This document shows, piece after piece, positions 38,129 through 51,622 of a stretch of 64,000 nucleotides of DNA. The notes below the pieces were generated by a model that saw only the letters and a list, made by a program, of their open reading frames with translations, had not been told where the DNA came from and searched no databases. Positions within the stretch are counted from its first letter, which is position 1, and every line of letters begins with the position of its first letter. The DNA comes from Capillidium heterosporum (lineage: Eukaryota; Entomophthoromycota; Entomophthoromycetes; Entomophthorales; Capillidiaceae), in the NCBI GenBank assembly GCA_016630905.1, contig WBMQ01000006.1:806001-870000 (forward strand). The letters are read 5' to 3'. The position numbers were made by a program, and so were the translations under genes.

Positions 38129-41100
38129 CTAGACTTCGTCAGCTGGATCAGGGATATCTTGATCACTGTCACCTTCACTGGCACCCGACTTGATGTCAAT
38201 GTCAGAAAGGTTGGGGTTATCAAATTCAGTGTCATTATCGTTGTCCATCTCGGGTAGGTTGGTGAGATCCAAACCGTACTCAACACTAGCCTTCTCTTCA
38301 TCATCTACAGGCTCGTCATCAGCGTCAGCATCAGCATTATCATCATCAGCATCATCACCAACGTCGTCGTCGACGTCTTCGTCCTCTTCAGTTGGAACGT
38401 ACTCTACCGTGACTTTGCTGTCGTCCAACTCGTCAATCTCTTCAATATCCTCGACAATATCGCCATTTCCTAGGTCTTCAATCGGATCACCGATTTCGAT
38501 AGCTTCCTCGTTATCAGCTTCAACAGGGATTTGAATAGATTGGCTTTCGACTGAGGCTAGCTCTTCAGTATGAACTTCCTTATGCTTCTTGTGGGGCGAC
38601 ATAACAGTTTCATCGAGCTCTTTATCTTCATCCACGAAACCGATTTGCTCGAGGTCCGGGTTCTCACGCTTATGGCTTGGCGATGGTGGGGAACCTAAAT
38701 CTAGAGCCGTGATCTGCGGACTGTTTTCGTAGCTTACTGGTTCACCGTTGTCTTCCATGTCGGAAAGATTCAAATTGGCTTCGCTAAAGGTGATGAGTGG
38801 AGTTCCTTCTCCAGTTGCGTCGCCCTGTTCTTGCTCTTGTTCTTGTTCCTGTTCCATCTCGTCGAGCATACCCTCGACTTCGATCTCTGGGACAGCTGAT
38901 TCCTTAGGAAGCTCTGTATTATCTACAGCCATCTCTTTCGTATCAGCAACCAGCTGAGTTGACTGATCTTCGACTTGAATTTCGTCAACCTGCTTATCGG
39001 CATCGACCGCTTCAAAATCTGGAATATCGACTACAGTATTATTCTCGGCATCAATAGGGATATCGACATCGGGTTGCTCTTCAAACTGCATTCTATCTTC
39101 AGGCTGGCTTTGATCAGAGTTGGCAGTATCTAAACTTTCCTTCAACAAAGCATTTTCTTTGCCAAGCTCCTCAATCTGATTTCCAAGGCGATTGATTTCA
39201 TCTTGTTTGTCGTTAAGCTGGGAGTTAACCTCACTGTACTTGGCTTCAAGATCGTTGATTTGCTTTAAAGCTTCATTTCTATCAACCGTAGCGGTTTCCA
39301 GTTGATTAAGGAGGGAGATTTTTTCGCTGTTGAGAGAAATCAGCTGGGTTTCCAGGTCCACAAGTTTCTGGTGCAGGTCAGATTTTTCGGCCTCCATGGT
39401 TTTTAGTTTACTCTCTAAAGTGATGCTCTGAGCTTTATGGTTTTTGGCAATCTGCAAGACCTTTTGATAATCGCTTAGCTTCTTGGCCACCTCATTCACT
39501 TTGCTGACATTGGGGATACCTAGCTTATCTAATACCTGTTTGAGTTCGATGCCTTGACTTCCAATTGCAGGTTGATCTTCACTGGTTGAGGGCTGAGGTG
39601 CATTTGGGGCAGGTGTATTATCGGAATTCGATTCACTCACTTGTGAATCATCAAGTGCCTTCTGCAACTTTGTCTTTAACTCCATAATCTCAATTTCAAG
39701 GACTCTGTTCTTGGCAACCAACTCCTCAACCTCTTTGCTTTGCTCATCCTGACCACTTACTCCATTGGAATCAACTAAACCGCCAGTAGATTGAGACGGG
39801 TGTGGAGAAAGCTCAGCTGTCTGCGGATCATTTTCGGTCTCTTGGATTCTTTTCTTCTCCATCTTTAGCTTGCTATATGCTACTTTAAGAGCCTTAATCG
39901 TCTTTACCAGTTTATCGTGATCCTCTTTCAATTTCGTGTAGTCATTTTCTTTGCTTTCCAGGGACTCTAGCAATGTCTTGGCTGAAGTGATAGCCTGTTC
40001 GATACTGTCAACCTCGAAAATATCCAAAAGTTGAACATGTACTGAAGTGGGGATGTTAACCAAATCTTTACTCTCTTCATTTACCGGCTTCTGGGCCTCT
40101 TGCTCTTGCTGTGGTTGAATGAATGAACTGGCATCTTGATCTATCTTATCGTTAAGTGACTTAATTTCTAAGGCTAACTTGCTATTGGACTGCACAAGTT
40201 GAACTTTTTCTTGTTCAATTTCTTGAATTTGAGAGAGCAAATCAGTCACTTTTGTTTCGAGCTCGATATACTGCTGGCTCGATTTAACATCCTCAACCTC
40301 TTTTTGAGCACTTTCAGGCTTGCTGCTCTCGCTACCGGTTTTGTTGGAATTCTCAAGTTCTACTCTGAGATTCTGATTTGTAGCTTTTTCTTCTTCATAA
40401 AGCTTCTTGAACTTCAAGTAATGGGTTCTAAATTTGGTAGCGTTCTGTTGCATAGTCTTGTGACTCTCAGTTTTATCCCTTAGATCGCTTTGTACTTTTT
40501 CGATGGCTTCTTTAACGGACGATAGGTCGGTCACTTCCAAGGAGGTATATACCTGCTTTAAACCGTCGTTGAAACCCTGGATCACAGTGTCGTTCTCCAA
40601 GCTCTTAGCCTCTAGATCGGTGATGCTCTTTCTACATTCAACTAATTGCTCGTTGGTAAGCCTGTTTGATTCGGTCAACTCTAATATCCTTGCCTCCATT
40701 TCAGACTTGGCTTTGCTTACCTCTCCGATCTTCGCTTCCAGCTCATTCTTTGCCTCAGTCGAAACCTTAACTGCAGTTTCAAGCTCAACCAGGTCGGAGG
40801 ATTTCGTCGTAGCTAACGAGGCCTTCTCTTTCAATAGTTCGGAGTTTTGTTTCTTTAGGGTAGTGTATGCGCGCATGTATTTTGTGGCTTTAGCGTTTAG
40901 CTCAGTCTTTTCCTTTTCTAAGCCTTCGATCTTCTCTGAAACTTCGTTGAGATTCTTCTCAAGTTCGGCATACTTTCCCTTGGAATCTTCTTTCTCAAGT
41001 AACCACAGCTCCTAAGAAAGTTAGAGTTTAAAAGTTCAAAGTCATTACCTTTTCTTTGGTTAATTGTTCCTTTGCTGAAAGTACTTGATCTCTTTCTTCC

Positions 41101-44100
41101 TTGAGCTTGATAAACTCTGACTCTTTATTGTGCACAAGCTTCTCGAGTTTTGCGACTTTTTCTATATAAAGTTAATATATTGAAAGGTATTTGTACTACC
41201 TCTGAACGGCTGTAGGCCAGCATCGTTTTCTTTAGCAATCGCTTGGGCTCGTGATAGTTCGAAACTCAATCGTTCCCCTTCTTCTCTCAGCACATCATTA
41301 CTTTCCCCAAGTATAATGTTGTTGCTTCTGGCTTCAAGCAGGTCTTGTTCCAGTCGGAAAAATTGAGAACGATGTTCATCGTTAACATGCACCTAAAAAG
41401 TTAGCATAAATAGAGCCAAATATAGTACCTGCTGTAGTTTAGAATTAGCTTCGGCTAGGCTTTCCTTCAATGTATTTAGCTCTCGTTTCAGTTCGTCGTG
41501 CTCTTTATTGAGAGAGTTCAAGTTTGTAGTAGCACTTTCTTTTGCTTTTTCGAGGTTCTCAAAGACACTTAACTGGACTTTAATGATACATTCATTTGGA
41601 TCTAACGCTTTATCTACAGAGGCCATTGGGTCGTTGGAACTCATGTATTTTTTGGAAGACTCGAGTTCTGATGATATCTGAGCATTCAGCTGGTTGGCAC
41701 TCTTTAGACTAAAAATATTAGCCTTGGCAACAAATTAGTATTTACTTCTTTTCAAGCAAGGATATTTGTTTGTTGTATGTTAGTCGTTCGGAGGTCAAAT
41801 TCTTCGAGGCAGCATCGATTTGTGATTCAAGTATGTTGATTTTGTCCTAATCCTATTTAAAAGATGTAAAGAGTATAAACTACCTTCAATTCCTTAATCC
41901 GCTGCTTCAACTCGGTGGTTTCTAAGTTCAAACGCTCAATAATAGAGTCTTTGAAACGCTGATTTTCGATTTCACCATAGTTGCTTGAATTTGCGATTCC
42001 AAGCTCCTTTGAGAGAGACATTTTTTCCTGCTCCAGTTGCTTGATTTTCAACTCACCCTAATGTTTTTAGTAAATTCAATATAGTAATGATCTTACGTCC
42101 TCGGTTTTCTTTTTGGCTACATTTATTTCGGCTGCAGCGTTGGCTTTGAACTCTTCGAGCAGTTTATTCTCCGCCTTCAAAAGCTCCATCGTTTTCAAAA
42201 GCTCTTTTTCTTTGTGAGACAGTGAAGATTGTACTGCTGCGAGCTCATTACGGATGTTTGTACATTCTTCATCTAACGAAGCCTCCTTTTCTTTCGATTG
42301 GGTAGTGATAGTTGTAATCTCATCCTTTAATTTGTTGCAAGAGCCATTCAACTCAATAACTTTTAGTTTGAGCCTAGAATTCACTTCCTTTGCTTTTGCA
42401 AAGTTCCCGTTACTAACTTCTAGCTCCTTGGCAAGGGATTTAACGTGGGTTAGCTCGGCACTTACATCTGGATCGGCTGTATTAAAAGTCTTGTTGAGCA
42501 GGTCAATTTCTTCGGTCAATCGTTTGCTGTTTTCGACTTCGGAATTGTATTTATCCTCATTTAATTTCAGTTCTGCTTTAAGTGTTTCAATCTCGGATAC
42601 CTAATCATTATTTTAACCCTTAAGCAATTACATTGACATACCTGTAGGTCAGCTTTGCTTTTAGCTTCTTCGGATAAAATTATTTGATTCTCCTTTAAAG
42701 CCACAATCTCTTGTTGGTTTTCGGTCAAAGAATTTTGCAATTCGTTCCTAGTAGAGTAAGTATACTATTAAAATAACGCATTACAGTTCAGCATTCTTTC
42801 TGGCGATCTCTTCTGTTCTGATAGTATTCAAAGACTCTATTTCGGAGGATAACGTAGTATTGTTGATCTGTAGCTCATTTCGTTCGGTTTTTAGCCTACT
42901 GAGTTCATCCTAAAGTATATTTGTAAGTGCAAAAAAGTACTTTTTTACCTGGAAGACGTTGAGCTCAACGTACGTAGAAGCTAATCGTTCTTTACCAAGC
43001 TTTAATTCGGCAGTGGTTTTATTGTGAAGGGTAAAAAGCTAATTTCAATTTGTTAGATTTAATTTCACGGCAAAAATAACCTTATCGAAGGACTCAGTTT
43101 TCGTCTCTATCGATTCAGACAGCTTGCTGTTTGAGCTTCGCAGTTCATCTCTCTCAGCCAAAACTTCCTTGTAATTCTTATTGAGATTCTGCACTTTATC
43201 TATTAAACAGCTCAGTATATCGATTATCAAATTGATTTACATTCCAGTTCTGAAATCATCCTTTTGTTGATAGATTGCTGGTTCAAATATTTGGAACACT
43301 CATCTAAAGCTTTAGTGTGGTCCTTATGCAGCTCGGCGTATTTCGATGAATATTCTAGATCCAGTTTATTCCATCGTTCCTAAGCAACTATAAGCAATAT
43401 GATAATAAGTTTAAAACCTCAATGCTGTTAGAATCTTTAGATACTAGGCCAGTGCTATCCGATTGTGCAGCGATAGTTTCATCGACCGATCTGTTTTTAT
43501 ACAGTTCGATAATTTCCATCAGAGCGCTACATTCTATTTCTTTCTGATTCAACCTTAACAATACTTAGTATATACTATTGACCATATATTTACTTGAGTT
43601 CTCTTTCTGAAAGAAGTGACGTGATTCGTTCGATCTCAATTGTTTTCTCCTAAACAATGTTATTAACTATAGGATAATATTAAGGCTACCCTGATCGTAG
43701 AATCATCACTTTGGTTATTTACTTCGTTAGAAAGACTTTCTTCTAAATCGGAGAACCTAGACTCATACTCATTGATTATCCTATGAAGCTTTAGGTTTTC
43801 GGAAAGTAAATCTTTAAAGTCAAGGTTGGAATGTATAGTAGGAAATCCACTGTAGCCCTGGTTATCTAAGTCTTCGCTATGTATTCCATTCTCAAAAGGC
43901 TCAATATTTTCAGTCAGCTTAAGAATTTGCTTCTCCAGCAGAGTCTTTTCTAGTAAAAGTTCAGATATATAATAGCTTCGAAGGCCTACCTTTTTGGTGT
44001 AACATCTCTTTCATTTCATAGTCCTTTATCTTTTCCTTCAACCTATCGCTCTAAAAGGAATTAGTAGTAATTTTTAACATCTTTACCTCATCTTCTAGCT

Positions 44101-44668
44101 TCTTGTTTAACCCGTCTTTAGTTTTAAAGGCTTCATTTAAAATTTGATGATCCATTAAAAGCTCTGAATGTTGAATTTTATAAATTGAAAGGTCCGAAAT
44201 CTAATATAACATTAAAATTATAAATGTCTATTTAACTTACCTTGGAACCGACTAACGTTGCTAGTGTGTCAAGTGAAAGGTTGAAGTTTTCGCACTTATT
44301 CTTATAATATTCTAACTGAAGCATCACTTCTTCATCAATCTATTAAATTAATTAAGAGTATATTTAAAATCGGCTACCACTAAATTTCGTTTTGAAATTT
44401 CTAGGTTTGTATCCTTATTTACAACAATTTAGACCAATATTTTATATGCAAGTACCTTATCGCCCCCATCTACTTATTGGATTAACTTTGATTAACTATA
44501 AAACTCTTTACCTTGGAATATAGCATCACTTTTCACTAAAGCCTGAACCTCTTCGAGTTCTTTTAAAAGCGCTTCTGCAGGTGAAATCTTGGGAGATTGA
44601 ATTAGACCAACAAATTGAACTACTCTTACTTTGGAAGCTGGTATATCTTCGCCACCTTGTATCTCCAT
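38129..44668 (-). CDS. Giant coiled-coil protein, probably TPR/Mlp nuclear-basket nucleoporin
   Basis: Spans 6.5 kb with roughly 18-20 short introns clustered in the 5' half and one last exon of about 915 codons; I estimate about 1,800 residues. Nearly the whole product is heptad-rich coiled coil full of Glu, Lys, Leu, Ser and Gln. The last ~250 residues switch to an acidic, unstructured tail with runs such as 'EEDEDVDDDVGDDADDD' and 'MLDEMEQEQEQEQEQGD', ending 'DIPDPADEV'. Length, continuous coiled coil and a long acidic C-terminus are the architecture of TPR (vertebrate) and Mlp1/Mlp2 (yeast), which form the nuclear pore basket. I see no single diagnostic motif, so another giant coiled-coil protein (golgin- or Uso1-like) remains possible. 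The start at 44668 begins MEIQGGEDIPASK, followed by several very short exons whose exact joins are uncertain. Confidence 0.55.
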
Positions 44669-45616
44669 TTGAAACTGTTTCTTTTTAAAGCTTGAAGTTT
44701 AACTTTGCTTTATGATGGCAAGTCATCCATTATTTCCTTTAACTATTTTAGCCAATTAAAGCTTGCAAAATCAACTAGCATGGTATTTTATTTGGTGTTC
44801 TTAGTGGTCAAATTTGGAATGGAAAGGAGTTCAATTGGCTTTTTAAAAGAATACACTTCCGTACCAAATTGATCGCATCCCAATTTTCACTTATATAAAC
44901 TTCAACTATTGCAATACAACATCAATCCACAATCAATCTAGTTTAGTGTACTATTCAACCATGCTATCCTTTCTTTACCCTTTAGCTCTAAACTGTAGTT
45001 CTCCTACTTTCGAACATCAGTCCTTTATAAGACTACAGCTTCGAAAGTGTTGAGCACTCCAACCCTTACAATTTTTCAAAAGACTAAACATCGACATCTA
45101 TGGCCCTCTATATTAAGCCTTTTAACATTAAGAACGCACTATTTGAACAATGAGTCACTTTGAAAGGTTATGGGAGCGAGGGTACTTGGCAGCTCCCACA
45201 CTGTACAATTTATCACTGTATCAATTTAAGCCTGATATACATCTTAAAATTAAAAGCATTATCCATCACTTTTAGCTTCTAAACAATTCACACAGCTGTA
45301 TACTAATATACTTGTAAATATTGTATCACTTAGCTATCGGTTCAGAGAAAAACCTGTTAAAGTTTGAAGATTTAAGACTAGATTAATACCATCATAGTAA
45401 AGACAAACAAACAGCACTTGATAAAGCATTTAAGTCTATAGCTTAAATCGACATATCCCCATTAATTATAATAAGAAATGTGTAACTAAAATATACTTTA
45501 ATTAACATCTTATACCGAAAGCTTCTTAACATCCACCATCTATTCTATATGTTTAAGTTGAAACTTCAACTTCTTGTGCAGCCACTAGCTACAACTAGTA
45601 AATAGCACCTTATCAA
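44669..45616. other. Intergenic
   Basis: About 950 AT-rich bases: promoter of the coiled-coil gene and 3' flank of the LYR gene. Stops in all frames; no RNA gene recognised. Confidence 0.5.
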
Positions 45617-46162
45617 CTACCTCAAGCTCAACTTGGCAGTTCGATTTAAAACCTTTACAACCTCTTCATACTGGTCATAGACGCTATCAGCACAGTTTTC
45701 GCGCTCCAAGCTAACTTTCTGGTTGAAAAGTGCTGGTCTATAAAAATAAACACTTGATATGAGTCAAAAAATTACCTCAATTTATAACTTGTTCTATAAT
45801 GTTCCATAATACACAACGACTTGACAATCTTATGTTCGGCTGTCTTGACATCTTTAGCTACTTTCAAGAACTTTAACGTGTTAAAACCTAAAATTGACAA
45901 TAAATAAAAAAGATTATACATTAAAACTTTTATAACAATTACCTTTTTCAAACTCTTCAATAACTTTATTCTTATCTGTAAGTTCTGCATTCAATTTAAA
46001 TCCTTCCTTCAATTTGGTACGCATAGGTTGTAGTCCTCTACTGGGAAAATCTTTGGCAATCGATTTGCCTCGATGTAACATATCAGCATCTACAGAGGCT
46101 TTACCAGCTCGTAAAAGCTCTCGGTATAACGAGCGGACTTTAGTTGGGGTTATCGTACTCAT
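45617..46162 (-). CDS. LYR-motif protein (probably mitochondrial), subfamily unassigned
   Basis: Three exons with two introns (each about 40-55 nt) give about 150 residues. The N-terminus 'TPTKVRSLYRELLRAGK' carries the Leu-Tyr-Arg motif in the first helix, the mark of the LYR superfamily, whose members assist mitochondrial Fe-S protein and respiratory-complex assembly and bind acyl carrier protein. Further helices follow, including 'MRTKLKEGFKLNAELTDKNK', a typical LYR helix-2 segment ending with a short acidic loop. The C-terminal extension 'ENCADSVYDQYEEVVKVLNR' is longer than in most LYRM proteins (~90-110 residues). I cannot assign it to ISD11, LYRM7/Mzm1, ETFRF1 or an NDUFA6/B9-type subunit. 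Confidence 0.65.
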
Positions 46163-47259
46163 ACTTTGTTGAAAATTCGATATTTGGATTAGTGTAAACT
46201 TTTATGTTAAAGGCTATTGAAGAATTGAAAATTTAGGTAAGCCAATAAAAATTTGGTGTACCATTAAATTTTTTGATAGAAATATTGAGCATAACTTTAG
46301 AAAACTTCGTCGTTAGAGTCAGTATTCAAAAAGCACTGTGGAGGAGCTGGTAAGTATATTTACGATGTATTAGTTAGGTACAATGCACTATAGTAATATT
46401 GGGTGGACTTAGCAGTGTTTTGAGAATATGAGTATTCTAAGAATAACAGTTCCCAAATCTTTAATTTGTTGAAATGAACGTTTTAAAATAGTTTGTAAGT
46501 TTAACTATAAAATATACCATCTATAGTGGTTGTCTACAATGTTTCTAAAAATTAAAAACATAAACTACCAAGCTTACGTATTAAAAGTAAAATAATTATC
46601 AACAAAGCTTTAACAAAATGAATTAAATGCAATAGATATTTGAAATAGAAATTACAAATAGCATATGAGCTTAAAGTTTATTTAAGAGTCATCAGCCCAC
46701 AATGGAAACCTAGATATAACAACGTTAGTAACTGTATTAAATACATATATAAAACTAAAGTATAAGTTTCATAGAGATTCCCATTTACTTTTGTATAACA
46801 ACATAAAGAATTCAGTTGAATTTTTTATAAAAGCTTTTTAATCATGTTGGATAATATCAAATTTGAACCAGATGCTTACCTAAACGAAAGAGAAAGATGT
46901 CAGCCTGAAAGCAATGAATTTCAACTTTTATACCTAGAATTCAAATATTTTAGTCGACTTACTTTGGAAAAGCTCATTTAAACCAATCAAGTTTAGAAAC
47001 GTCAATCCTACCTTTTCAAAGCCGAACAATAGTTGCGATATAGACAGCCAGAGTTGGTATCTGATTGGGGATAAAGCCGCTAAGAGATGAACTAAAACCC
47101 TGTGGTTCAATTAAGCCTCTATATAGCTAAAAGCCATGGACTTCAAACTAAAAGTAGCGATGTCTTTGTTGTAAAGTGCCTACAAGCTCAATAGAAAATT
47201 GAAATCCAGCTAATCCAAATATATATCAAAGTTATATCAAACTTTATTGTCGAAATCCC
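46163..47259. other. Intergenic; one doubtful small ORF
   Basis: About 1.1 kb between the LYR gene start and the PGAP1 3' end. An ATG near 46844 (plus strand) opens 45 codons, beginning MLDNIKFEPDAYLNERERC, more protein-like in composition than the surroundings, with a stop at about 46981. It has no known relative that I recognise. The rest holds nothing I can name. Confidence 0.3.
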
Positions 47260-50064
47260 CTACTCCACTTTGTCCAAACTTTGCTTCATTAAAAAAACTT
47301 CTATTCCAACCACCACTAAACTCCAAGAACTTACTATGAACTGGTAATCAGCAAAACTGTTGACTAGCAGCATAACTCCCACCATATATAGAGGTAGTCG
47401 GACAAGCTTGCTAAGACTGTTCCCACCATTACCCTTGATGTTGTTACCGGTATCTGACATCGAACGGATAGCTCTCAACATGCCAAAGCTTAGGCCTAGA
47501 ACTAAAACCTTAGTTAGTAGGCGATAATCGAATTCTAACTCCTCCATAACTAATCCAACAACAGCTCTAACTTTGTTCCCATCCGAATTGACAAATCTAT
47601 GAATGACAACAACAACTTCATTTAGGTAGTTCAAAGTTCCAATCAACACCATCACCTTCAAAACTTTGAAATGGAGATGCAACTTACCATTCAATGGAAG
47701 TTTGGCTAAGAACGTATTCAACAGCTGTACAAAATTCCAGTTTAAAAATATCGAAGGTAGGAATATTAATGCTAAAGTTTGGTAGTATCGATGCTTTCCC
47801 ACCCCAAATGCAAAACTGAAGGGAAGCGATCGACTGATGTACGTAAAAACATTAAACATTCCCAACAGAACCAAAGTTAGACCTGTCGCTATTAAAGTCA
47901 ACAGCATCACTTGGAATATCAACGGAAAGCTCATTAATCCAAAAACTTTGCCATTAAACCCCAACAGCACCTTGTGCCTCCATCCAGTTAGAAAGTAAAA
48001 GTTGAAAGCTAACCCCACCAAAGTACTAGCGTAGACGAATCCCAAAAACTTGACCTGTACTACATGATTCCACACTTCGATCGATCGATTCGTATTTTGG
48101 AAAAGTAAGTTGTATAGTATCAAGTTGGAGAGTAAAAGATTGACTAATGCTAAAATGGAAGAATCCAGATACTTGAAGAAGACAACGAAGCTAGTTGAAT
48201 AATCGACTGCAACATTCACATGAATATTTGACTGTTGTTTCAGCTTATCGAAGAGTAAAGTCAACTCTATCGTACCACCGTTACCTTCTCTATGGTCGTA
48301 GAACTGATCATAGTCCATAAAGTTGACCAAGATATCCTCTGACTTGCTATTTCCAAAGACTATAAAGTTGCGCACCTTCTTCGAATTAGTAGATCGCAGC
48401 TGTACGACGAACGGGTCCAAGAATTTATCTTTGTCAGTGGATTCAAATCGAAGTCGGTAACTCAATAGTGGAGAATCGAACACGTGAACATTAACTTTTC
48501 GAATCAATCTCCCACTATCCATTTCTATACCAAATACATTCGAACCGAATGCTAATTCCAAGGTAGTAGGTGCATAAAATAGAGTACTAGCCTTATTGGA
48601 ATCCAAGAAATTTAGTAGAACTCCGCTATCTTCAACCTTAAAATCAGGATCCTCCAGCTGGATCACCAGATATGTGCCACTGTTAGTAGAAGGGTTGGAA
48701 GGTTTAGTATCGATATACATCCAAACGAACTGCTTGTTGAAATCACCATTATCGAGTTGCTTTTGAGGTAGCGGTAGAACTTGTCCGTAATGGTTGAGAT
48801 TTCGACATTCAGTGGCATCACACCTAAAAACTTGTAATCGAACCAAACTTTGCAACTCGAATCCATCCTTCAAAAACCCCATCTTCACTCGCTTATCTTT
48901 AGATAGCCGGTTACCCAACTTGATGAAACTCTTACCCTCATCCAATTTGATAACTGTTTCACTTTTCTTAGTCAAATCCACTTCAGATCTATCCTTATAT
49001 TGCAAACTACCAACTAAACTCTCTTCCACCAACTCCTTCCTTTGACTTAAATTGCTATCGTAGTTATCGTAGAGACGGACCAAAGCCTTCGAAATCCTTT
49101 CTAGTAATTGGTTGGACCACAGGACTTCGAGATGGTTCGTCGACAACCAACAGTTCTCTACACTGCTGGTAAAGATATTTAAATTCCCTTTGTAAGTCGG
49201 CGATAGCAACGAACTCCCTTCGAAAATTTGCCAATCTTTGTTACCACTCAAAATGGAAACCATTAACAAATCAGTACTTTCAAAGTTACCTCCATTGATA
49301 GCTTGATAAACGCTATGCATACCAAAATCTAAATTCAATCGCGGTTGATTATGGGGAGTAGCTAATGTAACAATATTTCGCACTTTTCCTCTATCAAACC
49401 CAGATAAACTTAAAGTCAATCGTATAACTATACCCCCCATACTATGTCCAATAACAATAACATCTTTAGGTTTCGTTTGTCCATCGTAGAGTTTTTTGTC
49501 ATTGTAGAGATTTAAAATAGGTTGTAATAATTGATTGATGTAGTTGGCTTGTTGGTACAATAGGGAAGGGGACAGTACACTCAACTCTTCGTTAAAATTG
49601 ACTACAAAAACAAAAATTTGTGAGTTGGGGAAGAAATGGATGGAAGAATAATCAAATAATATTTACCAGTAAAGAAATCTAATTTTTGGCTCCTCCCCAT
49701 ATTTGAATACTCCTCCTTCGTAACTTTGGCTATAGACCTTATCTGTTGATAGGACCCAGCATTCCCAGGTAAAAACAAAATAGGTTGTCCATACAGCTGA
49801 ATGTATCTTAGAGACAAAATTTTGTATAAAAATTACCTTGTAATCGATATCTTCAAATCCGAAATCCTTATAGAGATAAAGCTGGTATCTACCATGTTGA
49901 AACTGATTCCCTTCCATCTTTAGATAATTGGGTCGAGAGTAAGTCATTCGATTGTGCCGTGAACCTTCCTCATTGTTGTTTAATGTCAAGAAGCCTAAGT
50001 AGGTCTTGTGGAATACTATCAAGTTGAGAACAAATATTGCAAATAGAGTTAAATAGTTGCTCAT
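47260..50064 (-). CDS. GPI inositol-deacylase (PGAP1/Bst1 family)
   Basis: Removes the acyl chain from the inositol of GPI anchors in the ER, needed for export of GPI-anchored proteins. Exons 50064-49837, 49796-49667 and 49601-47260 encode 899 residues (human PGAP1 has 922). The first exon supplies an N-terminal membrane segment ('YLTLFAIFVLNLIVF') and 'CxM'-region equivalents such as 'MTYSRPNYLKM'. The conserved 'LYGQPILFLPGNAGSYQQIR' segment follows, then 'FFTVNFNEELS', and the lipase nucleophile elbow 'VIVIGHSMGGIVIRLT' with the catalytic Ser. 'IVTLATPHNQPRLNLD' matches the post-nucleophile segment. The C-terminal 300 residues hold about eight hydrophobic membrane spans. It shares a 257-bp divergent promoter with the WBP2-like gene. 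Confidence 0.92.
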
Positions 50065-50321
50065 ATTCTATATCGTTTGGTTTTTCGTCACTGTAACTGT
50101 ATTCTTTGCAAGCTCTCAAAACTTGAAGTCTAAAGATGTTTATGTGACTTGGAGATACCAGCCTGATGACGTCAAAATTTAAACGAGAGTAAAGTGGCCA
50201 AGCTTCCAAGCCTTTTCTTAGAATTTTCCCTTTATTAATTAACAAAAAACAAACCTATAAATACTTGAGGACTTTCGCAACAATAAACTAAATTTTAAAT
50301 AATCAACAAAAGAACTTCAAC

Positions 50322-51106
50322 ATGGCATTGAACTGGGTAAGTGTAAATCCGGACGGCAAGACCTTTCTACCTTTAGATAATGAGATTCATCACCTGTGTC
50401 AGAACAGCGTAAGTTTAACTTTGGAGTCCGGCACGTAAGTGAATTATACCTTTTCAATATCTAACCTTGAATTTACTTTTTTCAAATTTATAGAGGATAT
50501 CCAGCAACCAGGTAACTTTTTAAAACAATAAATTTTGCAAAGATGCTAATACCATAATAGCGAATACTACACCTCAAGCACCGGCCTACTCTACCTCACC
50601 AACCTACGTCCTAGTCTACCTCAGCCAACCCTACCAACAGCAACTGCCACTACCTCCCAACATAAACTCCATTTCAATTCCTTTGTCCAATTTACAGGAG
50701 GGGAAGTTCCACCAGCCTTTACTAAGCTGCAACAACTTCAAAGCCAAAGTTGTACCTGTATTGAATGGCGGCTTAAAGCGAGTCAACAACTTGACATTAA
50801 GCTTCAAAGAAGGGGGTAAACAATCTATTTTTTATGAGATCTATTTACTTATCAATATAAACAGGTGGCTTCAGCTTCCACGCTTTGTACAAACAGTTGA
50901 GTAGTCGTGCTATCGAAGTCAGCAGCCAACTGGAACATAGTGAACAGTTACCGTTGTATCAACCTTCGAACTCCAACATTGCTCCACCTCCACCTAGTAG
51001 TAGTAGAGATGGTAATAATCCACCTACAACTGATTTACCTCCTGGATACGATCAAATTGGCGGAAACACCGGCTCTAACTTCCAAGGCCAAGTGGAAAAG
51101 AGCTAA
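50322..51106 (+). CDS. WBP2-like GRAM-domain protein with C-terminal PY motif; one extra base at 50610
   Basis: Relative of WW-domain-binding protein 2. Four exons. The N-terminus MALNWVSVNPDGK and the segment 'YYTSSTGLLYLTNLR' match the GRAM start of WBP2 proteins (human GTVYLTPYRVIFL). The domain continues with 'LVYLSQP', 'SISIPLSNLQEGKFHQP' and 'NLTLSFKEGGGFSFHALYK', but these lie one frame over: after CTA CGT (50604-50609) a single extra C at 50610 shifts the frame. With that base ignored, the GRAM domain is continuous. The C-terminus is Pro/Ser/Asn-rich with one PY motif, DLPPGYDQ, a likely docking site for WW domains such as those of Nedd4/Rsp5 ligases. Intact function depends on whether the base is real. 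Confidence 0.75.
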
Positions 51107-51540
51107 TTTCTACACTCATACATACCTATTTGATTTTTTACTATCATTAAACATTTAATTATATTTCTTTGTAAATCATTTGTTTATATATAGTTTGACA
51201 TAATAGACTAGTCTACAAAAATAAGATACCCAAATCACATATATGACTATAGCTCAGTATATAATGATACTATAAGAAAAAACTAGCAACTACCTGTATA
51301 CCGGCCTACCAACTTCAACTTCGCTCTTTCTAAAATTAGTAAGGACAGTAAGTCTGCATTTATAATACATTTGTTCCTAAGTACAGTCAAGACAACGACA
51401 CCAACTTCAGTCCCAACTCCTAGCTTAACTTTACTATCCTCAAACTTGGCCCAAATTGGAACCCACTTTCTTTCCAATCCAAAACAAAGCCAATAGTTTT
51501 ATATATTGTTCTAAGTGAAAGTTTTAACGAATGTGTTGTA
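51107..51540. other. Intergenic between the WBP2-like gene and tRNA-Ser
   Basis: About 430 AT-rich bases; 3' UTR of the WBP2-like gene and upstream flank of the tRNA. Nothing else seen. Confidence 0.5.
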
Positions 51541-51622
51541 GGCACCTTGGCGGAGTGGTTAACGCGGAGCCCTGCTAAGGCTTTTCCCTTTGGGAGCGCA
51601 GGTTCGAATCCTGTGGGTGTCG
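51541..51622 (+). tRNA. tRNA-Ser (anticodon GCU)
   Basis: Class II tRNA of 82 bases. Acceptor GGCACCT pairs with GGGTGTC, discriminator G. The anticodon loop CTGCTAA gives GCU, which reads AGC/AGU serine codons. The long variable arm (CCCTTTGGG region) is typical for serine. The T arm contains GGTTCGAATCC. No intron. A T5 run starts about 10 bases downstream, a Pol III terminator. The discriminator G fits fungal serine tRNAs. Confidence 0.93.
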
